The position numbers and the translations under genes were made by a program. A model generated the notes under the pieces. It was not told the DNA's origin and ran no database searches. It saw only the letters and a list, made by a program, of their open reading frames with translations. This document shows positions 44,844-54,816 of a DNA stretch of 64,000 bases, piece by piece. Each line of letters begins with the position of its first letter. Position 1 is the stretch's first letter. Source of the stretch: Alginatibacterium sediminis (GTDB taxonomy: Bacteria; Pseudomonadota; Gammaproteobacteria; Enterobacterales; Celerinatantimonadaceae); assembly GCF_003610775.1 (NCBI RefSeq), contig NZ_RAQO01000003.1, positions 36,183 to 100,182 on the forward strand, written 5' to 3'.

Positions 44844-45779
44844 ATGGAAATACTTCTTGCCAATCCGCGTGGGTTTTGTGCTGGTGTTGACCGAGCGATT
44901 TCGATTGTGGAACGAGCTTTAGAGATGTTCGAAGCGCCCATATATGTTCGTCACGAAGTTGTTCATAATCGTTATGTGGTAGAAGGTCTGCGTGCTCGCG
45001 GGGCTGTTTTCATTGACGAGCTTAGTGATGTCCCTAGTAATAGTATTTGTATCTTCAGTGCCCATGGCGTTTCGCAACAGGTTCGCAAAGAAGCGAAGCA
45101 ACGTGAGCTCAAAATATTTGATGCCACCTGTCCTCTAGTGACTAAAGTTCACATGGAAGTTACACGCGCTAGTCGTAAAGGTATTGAGTGTGTTTTGATC
45201 GGTCACAATGGTCATCCTGAAGTTGTAGGAACCATGGGGCAATATGATAATGCCGAAGGTGGGATCTACTTAGTAGAAACCGTAGCCGATGTAAAACGAC
45301 TCACGATTAACGACCCAAATAAGCTATTTTATTGCACACAAACAACTTTATCGGTTGATGACACCTCCGCCATCATCGATGCTTTGCGTGAGCAGTTTGA
45401 GCACATTCAAGGGCCGCGCAAAGATGATATTTGTTATGCAACTCAAAACCGTCAAGACGCTGTAAAAAACCTCGCGGAAAAAAGTGATGTAGTGCTGGTG
45501 GTTGGGTCTAAAAACTCTTCTAACTCTAATCGTTTACGCGAAAAAGCCGAAAAGTCGGGGGCGCAATCCTATCTCATCGATAGTGCTCAAGACATTCAAG
45601 ACCAGTGGTTACATGGGGTTAAGGTTGTAGGATTAACCGCAGGTGCTTCAGCGCCAGAGGTCTTAGTCCAACAAGTGGTTGACGATCTTAAAAAACGAGG
45701 TGGAATGACTGTGAACGAAAATCCTGGTCGTCAAGAAAACACCACGTTTGAAGTGCCAGCTGAGCTGCGAATTATATAA
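44844..45779 (+). CDS. ispH: 4-hydroxy-3-methylbut-2-enyl diphosphate reductase
   Basis: 311 aa iron-sulfur enzyme, last step of the MEP isoprenoid pathway. Three cluster cysteines are in [13 protein letters not shown] (Cys12), [11 protein letters not shown] and [32 protein letters not shown] and the [15 protein letters not shown] block hold substrate residues. Last gene of the murJ-side run, followed by a terminator. Confidence 0.97.
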   Translation: MEILLANPRGFCAGVDRAISIVERALEMFEAPIYVRHEVVHNRYVVEGLRARGAVFIDELSDVPSNSICIFSAHGVSQQVRKEAKQRELKIFDATCPLVTKVHMEVTRASRKGIECVLIGHNGHPEVVGTMGQYDNAEGGIYLVETVADVKRLTINDPNKLFYCTQTTLSVDDTSAIIDALREQFEHIQGPRKDDICYATQNRQDAVKNLAEKSDVVLVVGSKNSSNSNRLREKAEKSGAQSYLIDSAQDIQDQWLHGVKVVGLTAGASAPEVLVQQVVDDLKKRGGMTVNENPGRQENTTFEVPAELRII

Positions 45780-45791
45780 TATTAATATGAG

Positions 45792-45822
45792 TCCAACAGG
45801 GCGAAAACTGTTGGGCTTTGTT
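45792..45822 (+). terminator. Terminator after ispH
   Basis: Stem CCAACAG/CTGTTGG closing a GC-containing loop, followed by a short T-rich stretch. Confidence 0.75.
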
Positions 45823-45929
45823 TAAGGTCTTGATCCCCTAATCCTTTAGTTATTCCTCTCAGCTCTATTTTTGACAAATCTATCAATTAAGCTATGTTTT
45901 AGTCACATCGTTTAAATTGAGGCCACATT

Positions 45930-46361
45930 TTGTCGACTCATCTACCTTGTATTCCAAAGCTAACTGGTTTTAGTCTAATTGAAGTCACTATTGCTGTATT
46001 TGTTAGTTGTGTACTAAGTCTCTTTATACTGCAGCTAAGGATCAGTAGTTATCAAAACTATGAGGCCGTGCAAAGAGGCGAGTATGCACTCGCAGCATTT
46101 GTGCAGTTTCATCATTATTTATGGCTTGATCAAGCCAGTGATGTAGAACTATCAGCTGACCGTTGGGTGCTATCCCAAAATAGTCTGAGTTGTGAACTAG
46201 CCGGTCAAAGTGTTGATTGCAGCAACTTTGAATTGCGAGAGCATTGGATAGAGAAGCTAAAAGCCCAATTACGTTCAAGTAGGTCCTTGAATGGATATCA
46301 GCTGCAATTCGCTGAACTTGCACCCCAACAATGGACGGTGCAGCTTGCAGCGCAAAACTAA
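45930..46361 (+). CDS. pilV: Type IV minor pilin, PilV-like
   Basis: 143 aa. Class III signal (prepilin) peptide: LTGFSLIEVTIAVFVSCVLSL with cleavage after Gly13 and the Glu at +5. The remainder is variable and Cys-containing. TTG start with GAGG 9 nt upstream. It opens a cluster of overlapping minor-pilin genes (pilV, pilW, pilX, pilE) that prime type IV pilus assembly; the name rests on gene order and size. Confidence 0.75.
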   Translation: MSTHLPCIPKLTGFSLIEVTIAVFVSCVLSLFILQLRISSYQNYEAVQRGEYALAAFVQFHHYLWLDQASDVELSADRWVLSQNSLSCELAGQSVDCSNFELREHWIEKLKAQLRSSRSLNGYQLQFAELAPQQWTVQLAAQN

Positions 46362-46362
46362 T

Positions 46363-47379
46363 GTGCAGAAGCTTTATTTGCTTGCCTTTAAAAGCCATGG
46401 TTTTGGCTTAATTGAAAGCCTTATCGGTGTATGCATTTCTGCAATTCTAGTACTCGGTTTAAGTCACTGGTATGCCAACCAAAGTCATCACTCTCATACA
46501 CTTTCAACTCAGCAAGTGATGGATAGTAGAGCTAGTATGGCGCTGTCTTTATTAAAGTCGGCAGTCATTAGGGCTGGATTTTGGGCTGATTTTCATTCTG
46601 ACATTAATTCAACAATGGTGCTATCCAATGCGTTGCAAAATGAATTAGCTTCCAGCGCTTGCAGCACAGTGCACGAATCCCAACGCTTTAATGCACTTCC
46701 TAAACCTGGGCGAGACCTTGTCCTATATGCCTATGAATTCCAATATGTTGCTACTCAAGGCTTCGACTGTTTACGTTCTCGTACCCAAGTACAACAGGGC
46801 TCTGATGTGATTTTTGTAAAAGGACTCGGTCCAAGATTACCGCAGAGAGTGGCTAACCGAGTTATGTGGGCCTCCAGCCCTGGGCAAGCCTATGCATTTA
46901 CCATTGATGATCCAGTTAATGCTTTAGAGGCCAGTGAACGCAGAGAGCTCAATCAAGAGCTTTTCTTTATTGACAGTTACGGCGTTGACGCAAGGCCGAG
47001 TCTGCGCCGACTGTATTTAATGCGCAGCTCGGCCAACGGAAACTTACGAATGTACTACGATCCGGCATTAGTTCGTGATGTCGTTTGGATAAAAATTAAA
47101 GCCCTCATCGACAGTGACAATCCCTTGGATTACTTGGTGGATGATGAGCAACTGGTTAGCCAATTAAGTGTAGATGATTGGCTTGAACAGCGAGTAAGAG
47201 CCCTTCAAATTGCGGTGGTGGTGCGCAGCGAGTCAAAAGTGACAAAACCCCATGCAGATTTAAGTTTACAGCTATTAGGGGAGCAGTGGCCGATTCCCCA
47301 AGATAGCCATTGGTACAAATCCTATCAATCTCTGGTGGTGTTCCGTAACGCTGAGCAAGCTTGGAGTGAGAGTGAATGA
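46363..47379 (+). CDS. pilW: Type IV pilus assembly protein PilW
   Basis: 338 aa. Prepilin motif SHGFGLIESLIGVCISAILVLGL with cleavage after Gly13; length and Cys pattern fit PilW. The chosen GTG lies directly behind the pilV stop. The frame is open further upstream inside pilV, but that part is not plausible coding sequence. It should initiate pilus assembly together with PilV and PilX. Overlaps pilX by 4 bp. Confidence 0.82.
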   Translation: MQKLYLLAFKSHGFGLIESLIGVCISAILVLGLSHWYANQSHHSHTLSTQQVMDSRASMALSLLKSAVIRAGFWADFHSDINSTMVLSNALQNELASSACSTVHESQRFNALPKPGRDLVLYAYEFQYVATQGFDCLRSRTQVQQGSDVIFVKGLGPRLPQRVANRVMWASSPGQAYAFTIDDPVNALEASERRELNQELFFIDSYGVDARPSLRRLYLMRSSANGNLRMYYDPALVRDVVWIKIKALIDSDNPLDYLVDDEQLVSQLSVDDWLEQRVRALQIAVVVRSESKVTKPHADLSLQLLGEQWPIPQDSHWYKSYQSLVVFRNAEQAWSESE

Positions 47380-47828
47380 AATATCAATCCGGAGTTGTGC
47401 TTGTGGCAGCTTTGATCTTTTTAGGATTTTTGAGCCTAATAGCCTTGGACGAGCTTAGGCATACCTTTGTCGCTTTAAAGCAGTTACAAAATCGACAATC
47501 GACCTTATCGCAACACATCTTTGTAGAAAAACAGTTATTTAGCTACTTAAACCAGAGCAGCACTCTCGGCACATTAATGCTGGTATCTAATGGCCAGTCA
47601 GTTGCGATTCAAAGTGCAAGCATTGAACTGCAAATTACTCATCATCAACGCAGTGTTTGCCAGTGGAATACCGTTCTCTCGCAATGTGATTGGTTAAAAG
47701 TATGCGCGATAGATCAGGTCAATATATCGCTTAAACAGTGTGTTCATATACAAACTCAAAAACAGCTTATGGGATCCTTCTTAGCCCGTTGGCGAGTCTA
47801 TAGCTACTACCCTAGAGGTGCCTCATGA
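47376..47828 (+). CDS. pilX: Type IV pilus assembly protein PilX-like
   Basis: 150 aa. N-terminal SGVVLVAALIFLGFLSLIALDELRHTF is the PilX-type membrane helix, with no Glu at +5. ATGA overlap with pilW and a 4 bp overlap with the next gene place it in the minor-pilin operon. Ends RWRVYSYYPRGAS, a common PilX-like end. Confidence 0.7.
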   Translation: MKYQSGVVLVAALIFLGFLSLIALDELRHTFVALKQLQNRQSTLSQHIFVEKQLFSYLNQSSTLGTLMLVSNGQSVAIQSASIELQITHHQRSVCQWNTVLSQCDWLKVCAIDQVNISLKQCVHIQTQKQLMGSFLARWRVYSYYPRGAS

Positions 47829-48247
47829 AATACGCGGCTTGTTCAGGTTTACACTTAATAGAAATGGTGATTGTACTCTCCTTAATCGCAATCTTGTCCA
47901 GCATTGCCTACCCCGCCTACAGTGGTTTTGTGAACGAGGCGCGGCGAGATGAAGTCGGTCTTGAGTTATTTCAAATTGCCTTGGCACAAGAACAGTACCG
48001 AGTGCGCTATGGGCAGTATGCTTTAAGCTGGTATGAGCTCGGGATAACGAACTCTGCAAGCAGCGTACTGAATTCCAATAGTGGGCTCTACCAGCTAGAA
48101 CTCAATGCGAGTGAAAGTAACTATACCGTCAGTGCAACGCAGATCGCTAATGGGTTTAGCCCTTGTAAACAGCTACATCTAAATCATCAAATGCTACGCA
48201 CTAGTGTTGATTCTGAGCTGCAAGCGAGTTCTGATTGTTGGAACTAA
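47825..48247 (+). CDS. pilE: Type IV minor pilin, PilE-like
   Basis: 140 aa. Prepilin helix SGLHLIEMVIVLSLIAILSSIAYPAYSGFVNEARRDE, with the unusual Leu-His at +1/+2 where Phe-Thr is normal. Two C-terminal Cys residues form the expected D-loop. Last gene of the pilVWXE run; its stop overlaps the stop of the opposite-strand fimT-like gene by 4 bp. Confidence 0.8.
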   Translation: MKYAACSGLHLIEMVIVLSLIAILSSIAYPAYSGFVNEARRDEVGLELFQIALAQEQYRVRYGQYALSWYELGITNSASSVLNSNSGLYQLELNASESNYTVSATQIANGFSPCKQLHLNHQMLRTSVDSELQASSDCWN

Positions 48248-48753
48248 AACGAGCAATCGTCTGATAACTCAAGTCTGCTGCTTGCGCTTCGTGATAATAC
48301 AAGCGCGTAGTTTTTGTCGAGCCCTTCACCGCAAAGGTCAATACGACCAGCGGTGGCCAAGTAGCCATTAGCGAGAAATCGAAAGGCAATTAGATTTGAG
48401 TGAATACGGATCTGTGTTGGCAGCTCGCTTGTGATCCAGATGATCGGTTCGCTAGGCTCGTGAGCTCCGTTATTGTTGTGGTCAACAAACAAATCAAAGC
48501 CAGAGTTAAAATCGCTAGTACATTGGTTCAAATTTGAATCAAGAGCACAATACACCATTGTTACCCCACTATTTAGTGCTTCTTGACGCGCAACCCTGGT
48601 TTGATGCTGAAATAAGGCGTAGCTCCGCTTTAGTTCAAACTCTGAAATGAGTCTCTGATATCCGACAAAACTCAAGCTCATCCCTATGGAAACAATGACA
48701 AGACTAAATAATAGCTCTAAAAGCGTAAATCCGTTTTGCATAGAAGAATCCAT
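48244..48753 (-). CDS. fimT: GspH/FimT-family pseudopilin
   Basis: 169 aa (165 aa if the ATG at 48741 is used). Prepilin motif QNGFTLLELLFSLVIVSIGMSLSF followed by the GspH/FimT pattern: ARQEALNSGVTMVYC, DLFVDHNNNG, FRFLANGYLATAGRIDLCGE. It faces the pilVWXE genes tail to tail. Neither start has a clear Shine-Dalgarno. Confidence 0.85.
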   Translation of the reverse strand: MDSSMQNGFTLLELLFSLVIVSIGMSLSFVGYQRLISEFELKRSYALFQHQTRVARQEALNSGVTMVYCALDSNLNQCTSDFNSGFDLFVDHNNNGAHEPSEPIIWITSELPTQIRIHSNLIAFRFLANGYLATAGRIDLCGEGLDKNYALVLSRSASSRLELSDDCSF

Positions 48754-48885
48754 TAATGACTAATGTATCAATTGTAGTCTATTGCCCGAGAACTTGGTTT
48801 TTTCGAATAGCTTTCTTGAGACTTTTCATAGCAGGGTTTAAAGTAGGGGTTGAATGTGCCGCTATCTTTTCTTTAAAAAGAATAA

Positions 48886-49242
<357 letters not shown>

Positions 49243-49417
49243 GTTCTACCCAGTCTAACCGCGCCAACATTTCCCTATCTCGAGTTGGCGCGAGTTTCTA
49301 GTATCGCTTGAAACCCTATACCTTAAACATTCTCCATAGTAAAAATAGCATGTGATTCAATGCGTTATTGGCTTTTGGTACCATTAACCCACTTCTCAAT
49401 TGTTGGCAAGGGATGTT

Positions 49418-50208
49418 ATGAACACCTTGAGTTCGTTTTCTGATTTTTCCAGCTGTGATTACGCAGATTTTCTCGAACAAAATTCGTTTATGGATCACGG
49501 TATTAGGCCCTTGCATTTAAGTAGCTCTCGTTTGGTTGGCAAAGCATATACAGTACGCTGTGATGCAGGGGACAACCTGATGGTACATGCCGCAATTTAT
49601 AAAGCGCCACCGGGTTCTATATTGGTTATCGATGCTGGAGATGTCCGATCTGCGGTTGCTGGCGGTAATGTTTGCGCAACGGCTCAGCAGCGGGGCATTA
49701 AGGGATTTATTATCGATGGGGTGATTAGAGATGTGGGCGAGATCCGCCGTTTAGATTTTTCAGTATACGCTTGAGGTAATGTACCCAAGCCTGGTGGCAA
49801 AGAAAAATTAGGAGAGCTTGGCTCAGTTATAATACCAATCCCATTATATTTTTGGTCTTTTACTTGTTGTACTAAAACGCTTAGCTTTAGGAAGAACTCG
49901 CGGTTATTAGCGGTCTAATGACAAGAGTTATGACGACAAGATTGGTGTTTTAGTCAAACAATAGTGATCAATAAATTACTGTGATTGGTATAAGCTGCGG
50001 CGGCGCGAAGGTGCGTAACGGAGATATTGTCGTTGCCGATGAAGAAGGTGTTGTTGTTATTGGTAAAGATGTAGCTGAACAGGTTTTTAAGAAAACCCAA
50101 CAAAAATGTTTTAAAGAAAAGCACCAAAGCCTTGAGCAATGGCAAGCTGAGCACTATAAAAAAATAAGTGCAGCGTTATCAAAACTTGGTTCAACCGACT
50201 TACTCTAG
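49418..50208 (+). pseudogene. RraA-family protein gene, broken by a nonsense codon and a MITE
   Basis: The 5' part (ATG after AAGGGA) encodes SCDYADFLEQ, AGDNLMVHAAI, PPGSILVIDAGDVRSAVAGGN and GFIIDGVIRDVGEIRRLDFSVYA, then an in-frame TGA at 49772-49774. Beyond it the frame continues with GNVPKPGGKEKLGELGSVI, is interrupted by the 160 bp repeat, and resumes with ISCGGAKVRNGDIVVADEEGVVVIGKD. Removing 49832-49992 rejoins the frame exactly. The TGA replaces a residue that is Arg in relatives (CGA to TGA would do it). RraA-like proteins include aldolases acting on keto acids and RNase E inhibitors. The end overlaps the acoR-like gene by 9 bp. Confidence 0.85.
49832..49991 (-). mobile_element. MITE-like repeat, copy 2, inside the RraA-family gene
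   Basis: 160 bp with ends ATACCAATC...GATTGGTAT, inverted relative to copy 1 at 6880-7038 and about 91% identical to it. Flanked by ATA on both sides (49829-49831 and 49990-49992), a possible target duplication. Confidence 0.88.
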
Positions 50209-51993
50209 CTTAATCTCAAAGCGTTTTATTTTTCTATACAAGGTAGAGCGGCCAATACCTAGGGCTTTTGCTGTTTGGCTTATATTACCCCGATGTTGTT
50301 GATAACAACGTTTAATTGCTAGGCTCATTTCGTCTTCAAGATGGTTCTTACTGACTTTGTTTTGGGCTTGATTGGTGATCAAGTCCTGCTGATGTTTCGG
50401 TAAATCTTGCCACGTTAAACTCGCTTTATGTCGAGTAAGTACACAGGCGGTTTGCAACAAGCTTTGAAGCTGGCGAATGTTTCCTGGCCAATGATATTCG
50501 ATTAATTGCCGTTTTAGTTCAGGTTCTAATACTTGGCTAATATGGCTGTGTTTGTTGAATACATCAGTAACCATGGCTTCTAGATCACTTCGGTCGCGAA
50601 GGGCTGGTAGCTCGAGTTGTAAGCCGCATAATCGAAAAAACAAATCTTCTCGGAATAACCCTTGTTCACATAGTTTTTCAAGTGAGGTGTGGGTTGCCGC
50701 TACAATACGTATATCTACTGGATAAGATTGCTCTGAACCAAGTGGGCTTAGCTCTCGTTCTTGTAGCACCCTTAATAGCCGAGTTTGGGCACTTAGCGGT
50801 AAGTCTCCGATTTCATCTAAAAACAAAATTCCTTGTTGTGCCTGGCGGATTTTTCCTTTGCTACCATTACGTTTTGCGCCAGTAAAAGCGCCGTCAACGT
50901 AGCCGAATAGTTCCGATTCAATTAGATTTGACGACAAAGCCCCACAATTGATCGCAACCAAGGCTTGGTTGGCCCGTTCACTCTGCTGGTGAAGATTGCG
51001 CACAAAGTGCTCTTTACCTACGCCACTCTCACCATAAATAAGTAAGGGGATGTCTTCATCAATAACACACAGTGCTTGTTCAAAACTGCGCTGCAAATTG
51101 TCATCACGCGAATAGCTGTGCGAAGGTTTTTCGATAGGTGCAGGCCTAGCTTTAACGTGAGAGTTTTGTTGGCGTTGCTGTGTGAGTTCGAAGTAAAGAG
51201 TATTACTTGCATCGAACTCTGGCCCTTTGAAATTTAGCATATCCTCCAACCCGGTCAATTCACTAAGTTGCGACCCCAGAATTGACCGTTTTGGATACAG
51301 GCGTTGAGCCGTTCGGTTACACGCAATAATTTTTTGATTTGAATCGGCTATCACTAAGCCCTGCCATCCGCTAGTTAATAGTTTGGGATCAATTGCAACT
51401 TTCATTTGATAGAAAGCGCTAGGGCTTTCTATCATGAGTTGATTCTCAATGCATTGCGCTATTTGTCGCACCAACAATTGAGTGTCGTATTGATGAATGG
51501 CTTGTTCAGTAGTGACGTCGATGACACCTACCAGTTGACCGGTACTATCGAATATCGGATGAGCGGTACAACTGAGGAACTTGTTTTGATGTAAAAAATG
51601 TTGGTCTCCGAGAATGGTCACCAAGCTTTGTTCGCTTAAAGCGGTACCGATAGCGTTGGTACCCTTGTGCTGTTCTTGCCAAAATACACCCGGTTCTAAA
51701 GCGATATCCACTAGTCGTTTGGAGAAGTGTTCTTGGCCCCAACTGCCTAAAATCATACCTTGTGGATCTGCCAAAATCAGTCGACTAGCACTATGCGCCA
51801 TGGCTTGAATAAACAAAGGCAGCGCAGCTGTTTCACAAGCGTTTATAAGTTCTCGCGCATGATGTTGATTGGATTGTAATTCGCTACGATCAACTTTTAT
51901 TAGCTCAGGCGTACTGTCGCGCAGTAAACCAGCAGCTTGGCTTCGCTGCCATGAATGTGTTAACCAACTGTTGCTTTCTTGAAGCGTTATCAT
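50200..51993 (-). CDS. acoR: Sigma-54-dependent activator, AcoR type
   Basis: 597 aa. N-terminal GAF-like sensor (LPLFIQAMAHSASRLILADPQG...EQHKGTNAIGTALSEQ), a PAS-like linker, AAA+ domain with Walker A YGESGVGKE, the sigma-54 contact loop GYVDGAFTGAKR and Walker B LFLDEIGDLPL, and a Fis-type helix-turn-helix at the end (NISQTAKALGIGRSTLYRKIKRF). AcoR-type proteins respond to acetoin or alcohols/aldehydes. Divergent from the aldB-like gene, which has a clear -24/-12 promoter. The ATG at 51991-51993 has AGGA upstream; the frame is open to 52047. Confidence 0.92.
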   Translation of the reverse strand: MITLQESNSWLTHSWQRSQAAGLLRDSTPELIKVDRSELQSNQHHARELINACETAALPLFIQAMAHSASRLILADPQGMILGSWGQEHFSKRLVDIALEPGVFWQEQHKGTNAIGTALSEQSLVTILGDQHFLHQNKFLSCTAHPIFDSTGQLVGVIDVTTEQAIHQYDTQLLVRQIAQCIENQLMIESPSAFYQMKVAIDPKLLTSGWQGLVIADSNQKIIACNRTAQRLYPKRSILGSQLSELTGLEDMLNFKGPEFDASNTLYFELTQQRQQNSHVKARPAPIEKPSHSYSRDDNLQRSFEQALCVIDEDIPLLIYGESGVGKEHFVRNLHQQSERANQALVAINCGALSSNLIESELFGYVDGAFTGAKRNGSKGKIRQAQQGILFLDEIGDLPLSAQTRLLRVLQERELSPLGSEQSYPVDIRIVAATHTSLEKLCEQGLFREDLFFRLCGLQLELPALRDRSDLEAMVTDVFNKHSHISQVLEPELKRQLIEYHWPGNIRQLQSLLQTACVLTRHKASLTWQDLPKHQQDLITNQAQNKVSKNHLEDEMSLAIKRCYQQHRGNISQTAKALGIGRSTLYRKIKRFEIKLE

Positions 51994-52034
51994 GGGCATC
52001 CTAAGTGTGTCACTTTGATACAATTGCAGCGTTA

Positions 52035-52079
52035 CACATTGATTCAATGTGAGATTTTTAGATATTCAAAAAGTGTAAC
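52035..52079. promoter_or_regulatory. Candidate upstream activator sites for the AcoR-type protein
   Basis: A perfect 17-bp palindrome CACATTGA-T-TCAATGTG (52035-52051) and a wider inverted pair GTTACAC (52031-52037) / GTGTAAC (52073-52079) lie about 100-145 bp upstream of the predicted aldB start site, the usual distance for sigma-54 activators. Confidence 0.5.
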
Positions 52080-52152
52080 CTGAACTTTAGGTCATTTAAA
52101 TTAACCTTAACGATCAGTTGTTTACAATTATTTAACCTTTATTGTATGCCAA

Positions 52153-52168
52153 TGGCACCCTCCTTGCC
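52153..52168 (+). promoter_or_regulatory. Sigma-54 promoter of aldB
   Basis: TGGCAC-cctcc-TTGCC carries the invariant GG and GC of the -24/-12 promoter at correct spacing, 65 bp before the ATG. Confidence 0.88.
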
Positions 52169-52232
52169 TTAGAGCTATGTCACATTAGCGCACTTTTTGC
52201 GCATCGTTATCGTAAATGACAAGGATGGAACC

Positions 52233-53753
52233 ATGAAATATGCACAACCAGGTACTAGTGATTCAGTCGTAAAGTTTAAAAGCCAATACAATAATTTTAT
52301 TGGTGGTAATTGGGTAGCTCCCGTTGAAGGTCAATACTTTGGAAATATTTCACCTGTTAATGGAGAGGTGTTCTGTGAGGTTGCTCGTTCAGGTTCAAAA
52401 GACATTGAATTGGCCTTAGATGCTGCACATGCTGCGCAAGAATCGTGGGGCAAAACTAGTGCTGCAGAGCGATCAAACGTATTACTGAGAATCGCTCAAC
52501 GAATAGAAGATAATCTTGAGTATCTGGCGTTAGTAGAAACATGGGATAACGGTAAACCCATTCGCGAAACGATTAATGCCGATCTACCTTTGGTCGTGGA
52601 TCATTACCGTTATTTTGCGGGGTGTTTACGAGCCCAAGAGGGAAGCGCAACTGAACTAGATCCAACGACGGTTAGCTACCATATATCTGAACCACTTGGA
52701 GTGGTTGGGCAGATTATTCCCTGGAATTTCCCATTACTAATGGCCGCTTGGAAATTGGGACCCGCGCTGGCAGCAGGTTGTAGCGTAGTGCTTAAACCCG
52801 CAGAGCAAACGCCGGCTTCAATTCTGATTATGATGGAACTCATCCAAGATTTATTACCCCCTGGTGTTGTCAATGTGGTTAATGGTTATGGCGCAGAGGC
52901 TGGTGATGCGCTGGCAAATAGTAAGCGTATTGCCAAAATTGCCTTTACTGGTTCCACGGAAGTTGGACACCACATTCTTAAATGTGCAGCAAATAATTTA
53001 ATTCCTTCTACAGTTGAGCTAGGTGGCAAATCACCAAACTTATACTTTGCCGATATCATGGACCACGAAGATGACTATCTCAGCAAGTGTGTCGAAGGGA
53101 TGTTGCTTGGTTTCTTTAACCAAGGTGAAGTTTGTACTTGTCCGTCTCGAGTGTTAGTACAGGAATCTATCTATGATGCGTTTATTGCCAAAGTTATGGA
53201 ACGCGCAGAACAAATCAACCAAGGCCATCCACTAGACACTGACTCTCAAGTGGGAGCTCAAGCCAGCAAAGAGCAGTTTGATAAGATCCTTAGTTATCTT
53301 CAGATAGGGAAAGATGAAGGGGCGCAAACGCTTATTGGAGGCGCAGCACTGGCGACCAATGACGGTCGAGATGGCGGATTTTATATTCAACCGACGCTGC
53401 TTAAAGGCAATAACAAAATGCGAGTTTTCCAAGAAGAGATCTTTGGACCTGTCATTGCAATTACAACATTTAAAGACGAAGCCGAGGCCTTGGAGCTTGC
53501 CAATGACACAGAATTTGGCTTAGGGGCAGGCTTATGGACTCGGGATACTAACTTGGCTTATCGCATGGGTCGTGGAATTGAAGCGGGTCGGGTTTGGATT
53601 AATTGCTACCATGCCTATCCAGCTCACGCTGCTTTTGGTGGCTACAAAAAATCTGGTATTGGTCGAGAAACACATAAAATGGCATTGAACCATTATCAAA
53701 ATACTAAAAACATGTTAGTTAGCTATGACATTAATCCACTTGGTTTCTTTTAA
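52233..53753 (+). CDS. aldB: NAD(P)-dependent aldehyde dehydrogenase (AldB/ExaC type)
   Basis: 506 aa, similar to E. coli AldB throughout. It oxidises acetaldehyde and related aldehydes to acids. Catalytic Glu in [17 protein letters not shown], catalytic Cys in [21 protein letters not shown], cofactor blocks [20 protein letters not shown] and FTGSTEVG, C-terminus [28 protein letters not shown] after AAGGATGGA; a frame from 52197 exists but adds residues absent in relatives. Sigma-54 promoter and divergent AcoR-type activator indicate induction by alcohol- or acetoin-like substrates. Terminator follows. Confidence 0.95.
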   Translation: MKYAQPGTSDSVVKFKSQYNNFIGGNWVAPVEGQYFGNISPVNGEVFCEVARSGSKDIELALDAAHAAQESWGKTSAAERSNVLLRIAQRIEDNLEYLALVETWDNGKPIRETINADLPLVVDHYRYFAGCLRAQEGSATELDPTTVSYHISEPLGVVGQIIPWNFPLLMAAWKLGPALAAGCSVVLKPAEQTPASILIMMELIQDLLPPGVVNVVNGYGAEAGDALANSKRIAKIAFTGSTEVGHHILKCAANNLIPSTVELGGKSPNLYFADIMDHEDDYLSKCVEGMLLGFFNQGEVCTCPSRVLVQESIYDAFIAKVMERAEQINQGHPLDTDSQVGAQASKEQFDKILSYLQIGKDEGAQTLIGGAALATNDGRDGGFYIQPTLLKGNNKMRVFQEEIFGPVIAITTFKDEAEALELANDTEFGLGAGLWTRDTNLAYRMGRGIEAGRVWINCYHAYPAHAAFGGYKKSGIGRETHKMALNHYQNTKNMLVSYDINPLGFF

Positions 53754-53773
53754 CTAAGATATTCAGGTATAAA

Positions 53774-53796
53774 AAAGGCCGCTAACGCGGCCTTTT
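53774..53796. terminator. Terminator between aldB and bamD
   Basis: Stem AAGGCCGC/GCGGCCTT with loop TAAC, flanked by A and T runs; it can serve both convergent genes. Confidence 0.92.
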
Positions 53797-53811
53797 ATGT
53801 TTAAACATCAA

Positions 53812-54549
53812 TTAGCTATTTGAGCGAGCAACTTTAGCTGCTTGGTCTGCAAGATCATTGAGCCCTAGGGTTCGATAACTGTTTTCCATGATCCGCAGCG
53901 CGTCGCGAGCAGATTCGGTATCGGGGAAGGTCTCAATGATGTAACGACAGCGATTAATCGCAGCCAAAGGCGCATCACGCTTCACATAATAACGTGCCAC
54001 TGCTAGCTCATGCCGCGCTAAGTTGTACTTCAAGTAGATCATACGTCGACGCGCGTCTGAGGCATAAACGCTATCGGGGTAACGATTAATCAATAATCTA
54101 AAGTCACTAAAGGCGTCTTGGGCAAAACTTGGGTCACGGTCATATCGGTCAACCCGCATGATACTTTGGAAAAAACTATAGTCTGCTGCCATGTGTGATA
54201 AACCACGCATGTAATAGACATAGTCTAGGGATTGATGGGTTGGATTATTTCGCAAAAAGCGATCAATATTAGCTTGTGCTTTGGCTGTTTCCCCCTGTTT
54301 ATAATAAGCGTAGATCAAATCAAGTTGAACTTGCGTAGAGTAAGGGCCAAATGGATATCGTGTATCCAAAGCCTCGAGTGTTTCTGAGGCATTCAAATAG
54401 CTTCCCGCATTCAACTGTTTTTGCGCTTGCGCATAAAGCTCAGAGGCGGGCTGATCTGGGATTTTTGGTTGTTCGCGTTTGTTTCCTGAACAGCCGGCTA
54501 AAAAGGCTGAGAAGAGTAAGATAGCCCAAATTTTTTTGCCGATTAGCAT
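53812..54549 (-). CDS. bamD: Outer membrane assembly lipoprotein BamD
   Basis: 245 aa. Lipoprotein signal with lipobox FLAGC (Cys20). Five TPR-like units follow, with family blocks LDTRYPFGPYSTQVQLDLIYAYYK, DYVYYMRGLSHM, SDFRLLINRYPDSVYASDARRRM and RYIIETFPDTESARDAL. Part of the BAM complex inserting beta-barrel proteins into the outer membrane. The ATG at 54547-54549 gives a proper signal peptide; the frame is open to 54606. Confidence 0.96.
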   Translation of the reverse strand: MLIGKKIWAILLFSAFLAGCSGNKREQPKIPDQPASELYAQAQKQLNAGSYLNASETLEALDTRYPFGPYSTQVQLDLIYAYYKQGETAKAQANIDRFLRNNPTHQSLDYVYYMRGLSHMAADYSFFQSIMRVDRYDRDPSFAQDAFSDFRLLINRYPDSVYASDARRRMIYLKYNLARHELAVARYYVKRDAPLAAINRCRYIIETFPDTESARDALRIMENSYRTLGLNDLADQAAKVARSNS

Positions 54550-54816
54550 ATATTTGTCATCATTCCAATTTGACAGTTTTGCAGAGTATCCTAGATGCAA
54601 CATCAATGGTCAACGTTAAAGCATGTTCAAGCTCGAGATAAGCGAGCTAGAAAAGTAAAATTAGGCAGAAACTCGACGCTTTATTGATAGAAAGCGACTG
54701 TCTTGCGTTATTCCGTCGCTTTTCCTTTTATCGAGTGCTTAGCTATTGTACTATTCGCGACCTATTTTTACGGCTGATGTACATTTGTATGTCGCTGAGC
54801 TACAACAAGGTGACTT

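Noticed and set aside
49981..50208. Separate small gene starting with GTG at 49981
   Set aside because: The start lies inside the MITE terminal repeat and the product is exactly the missing C-terminal half of the interrupted RraA-family protein.
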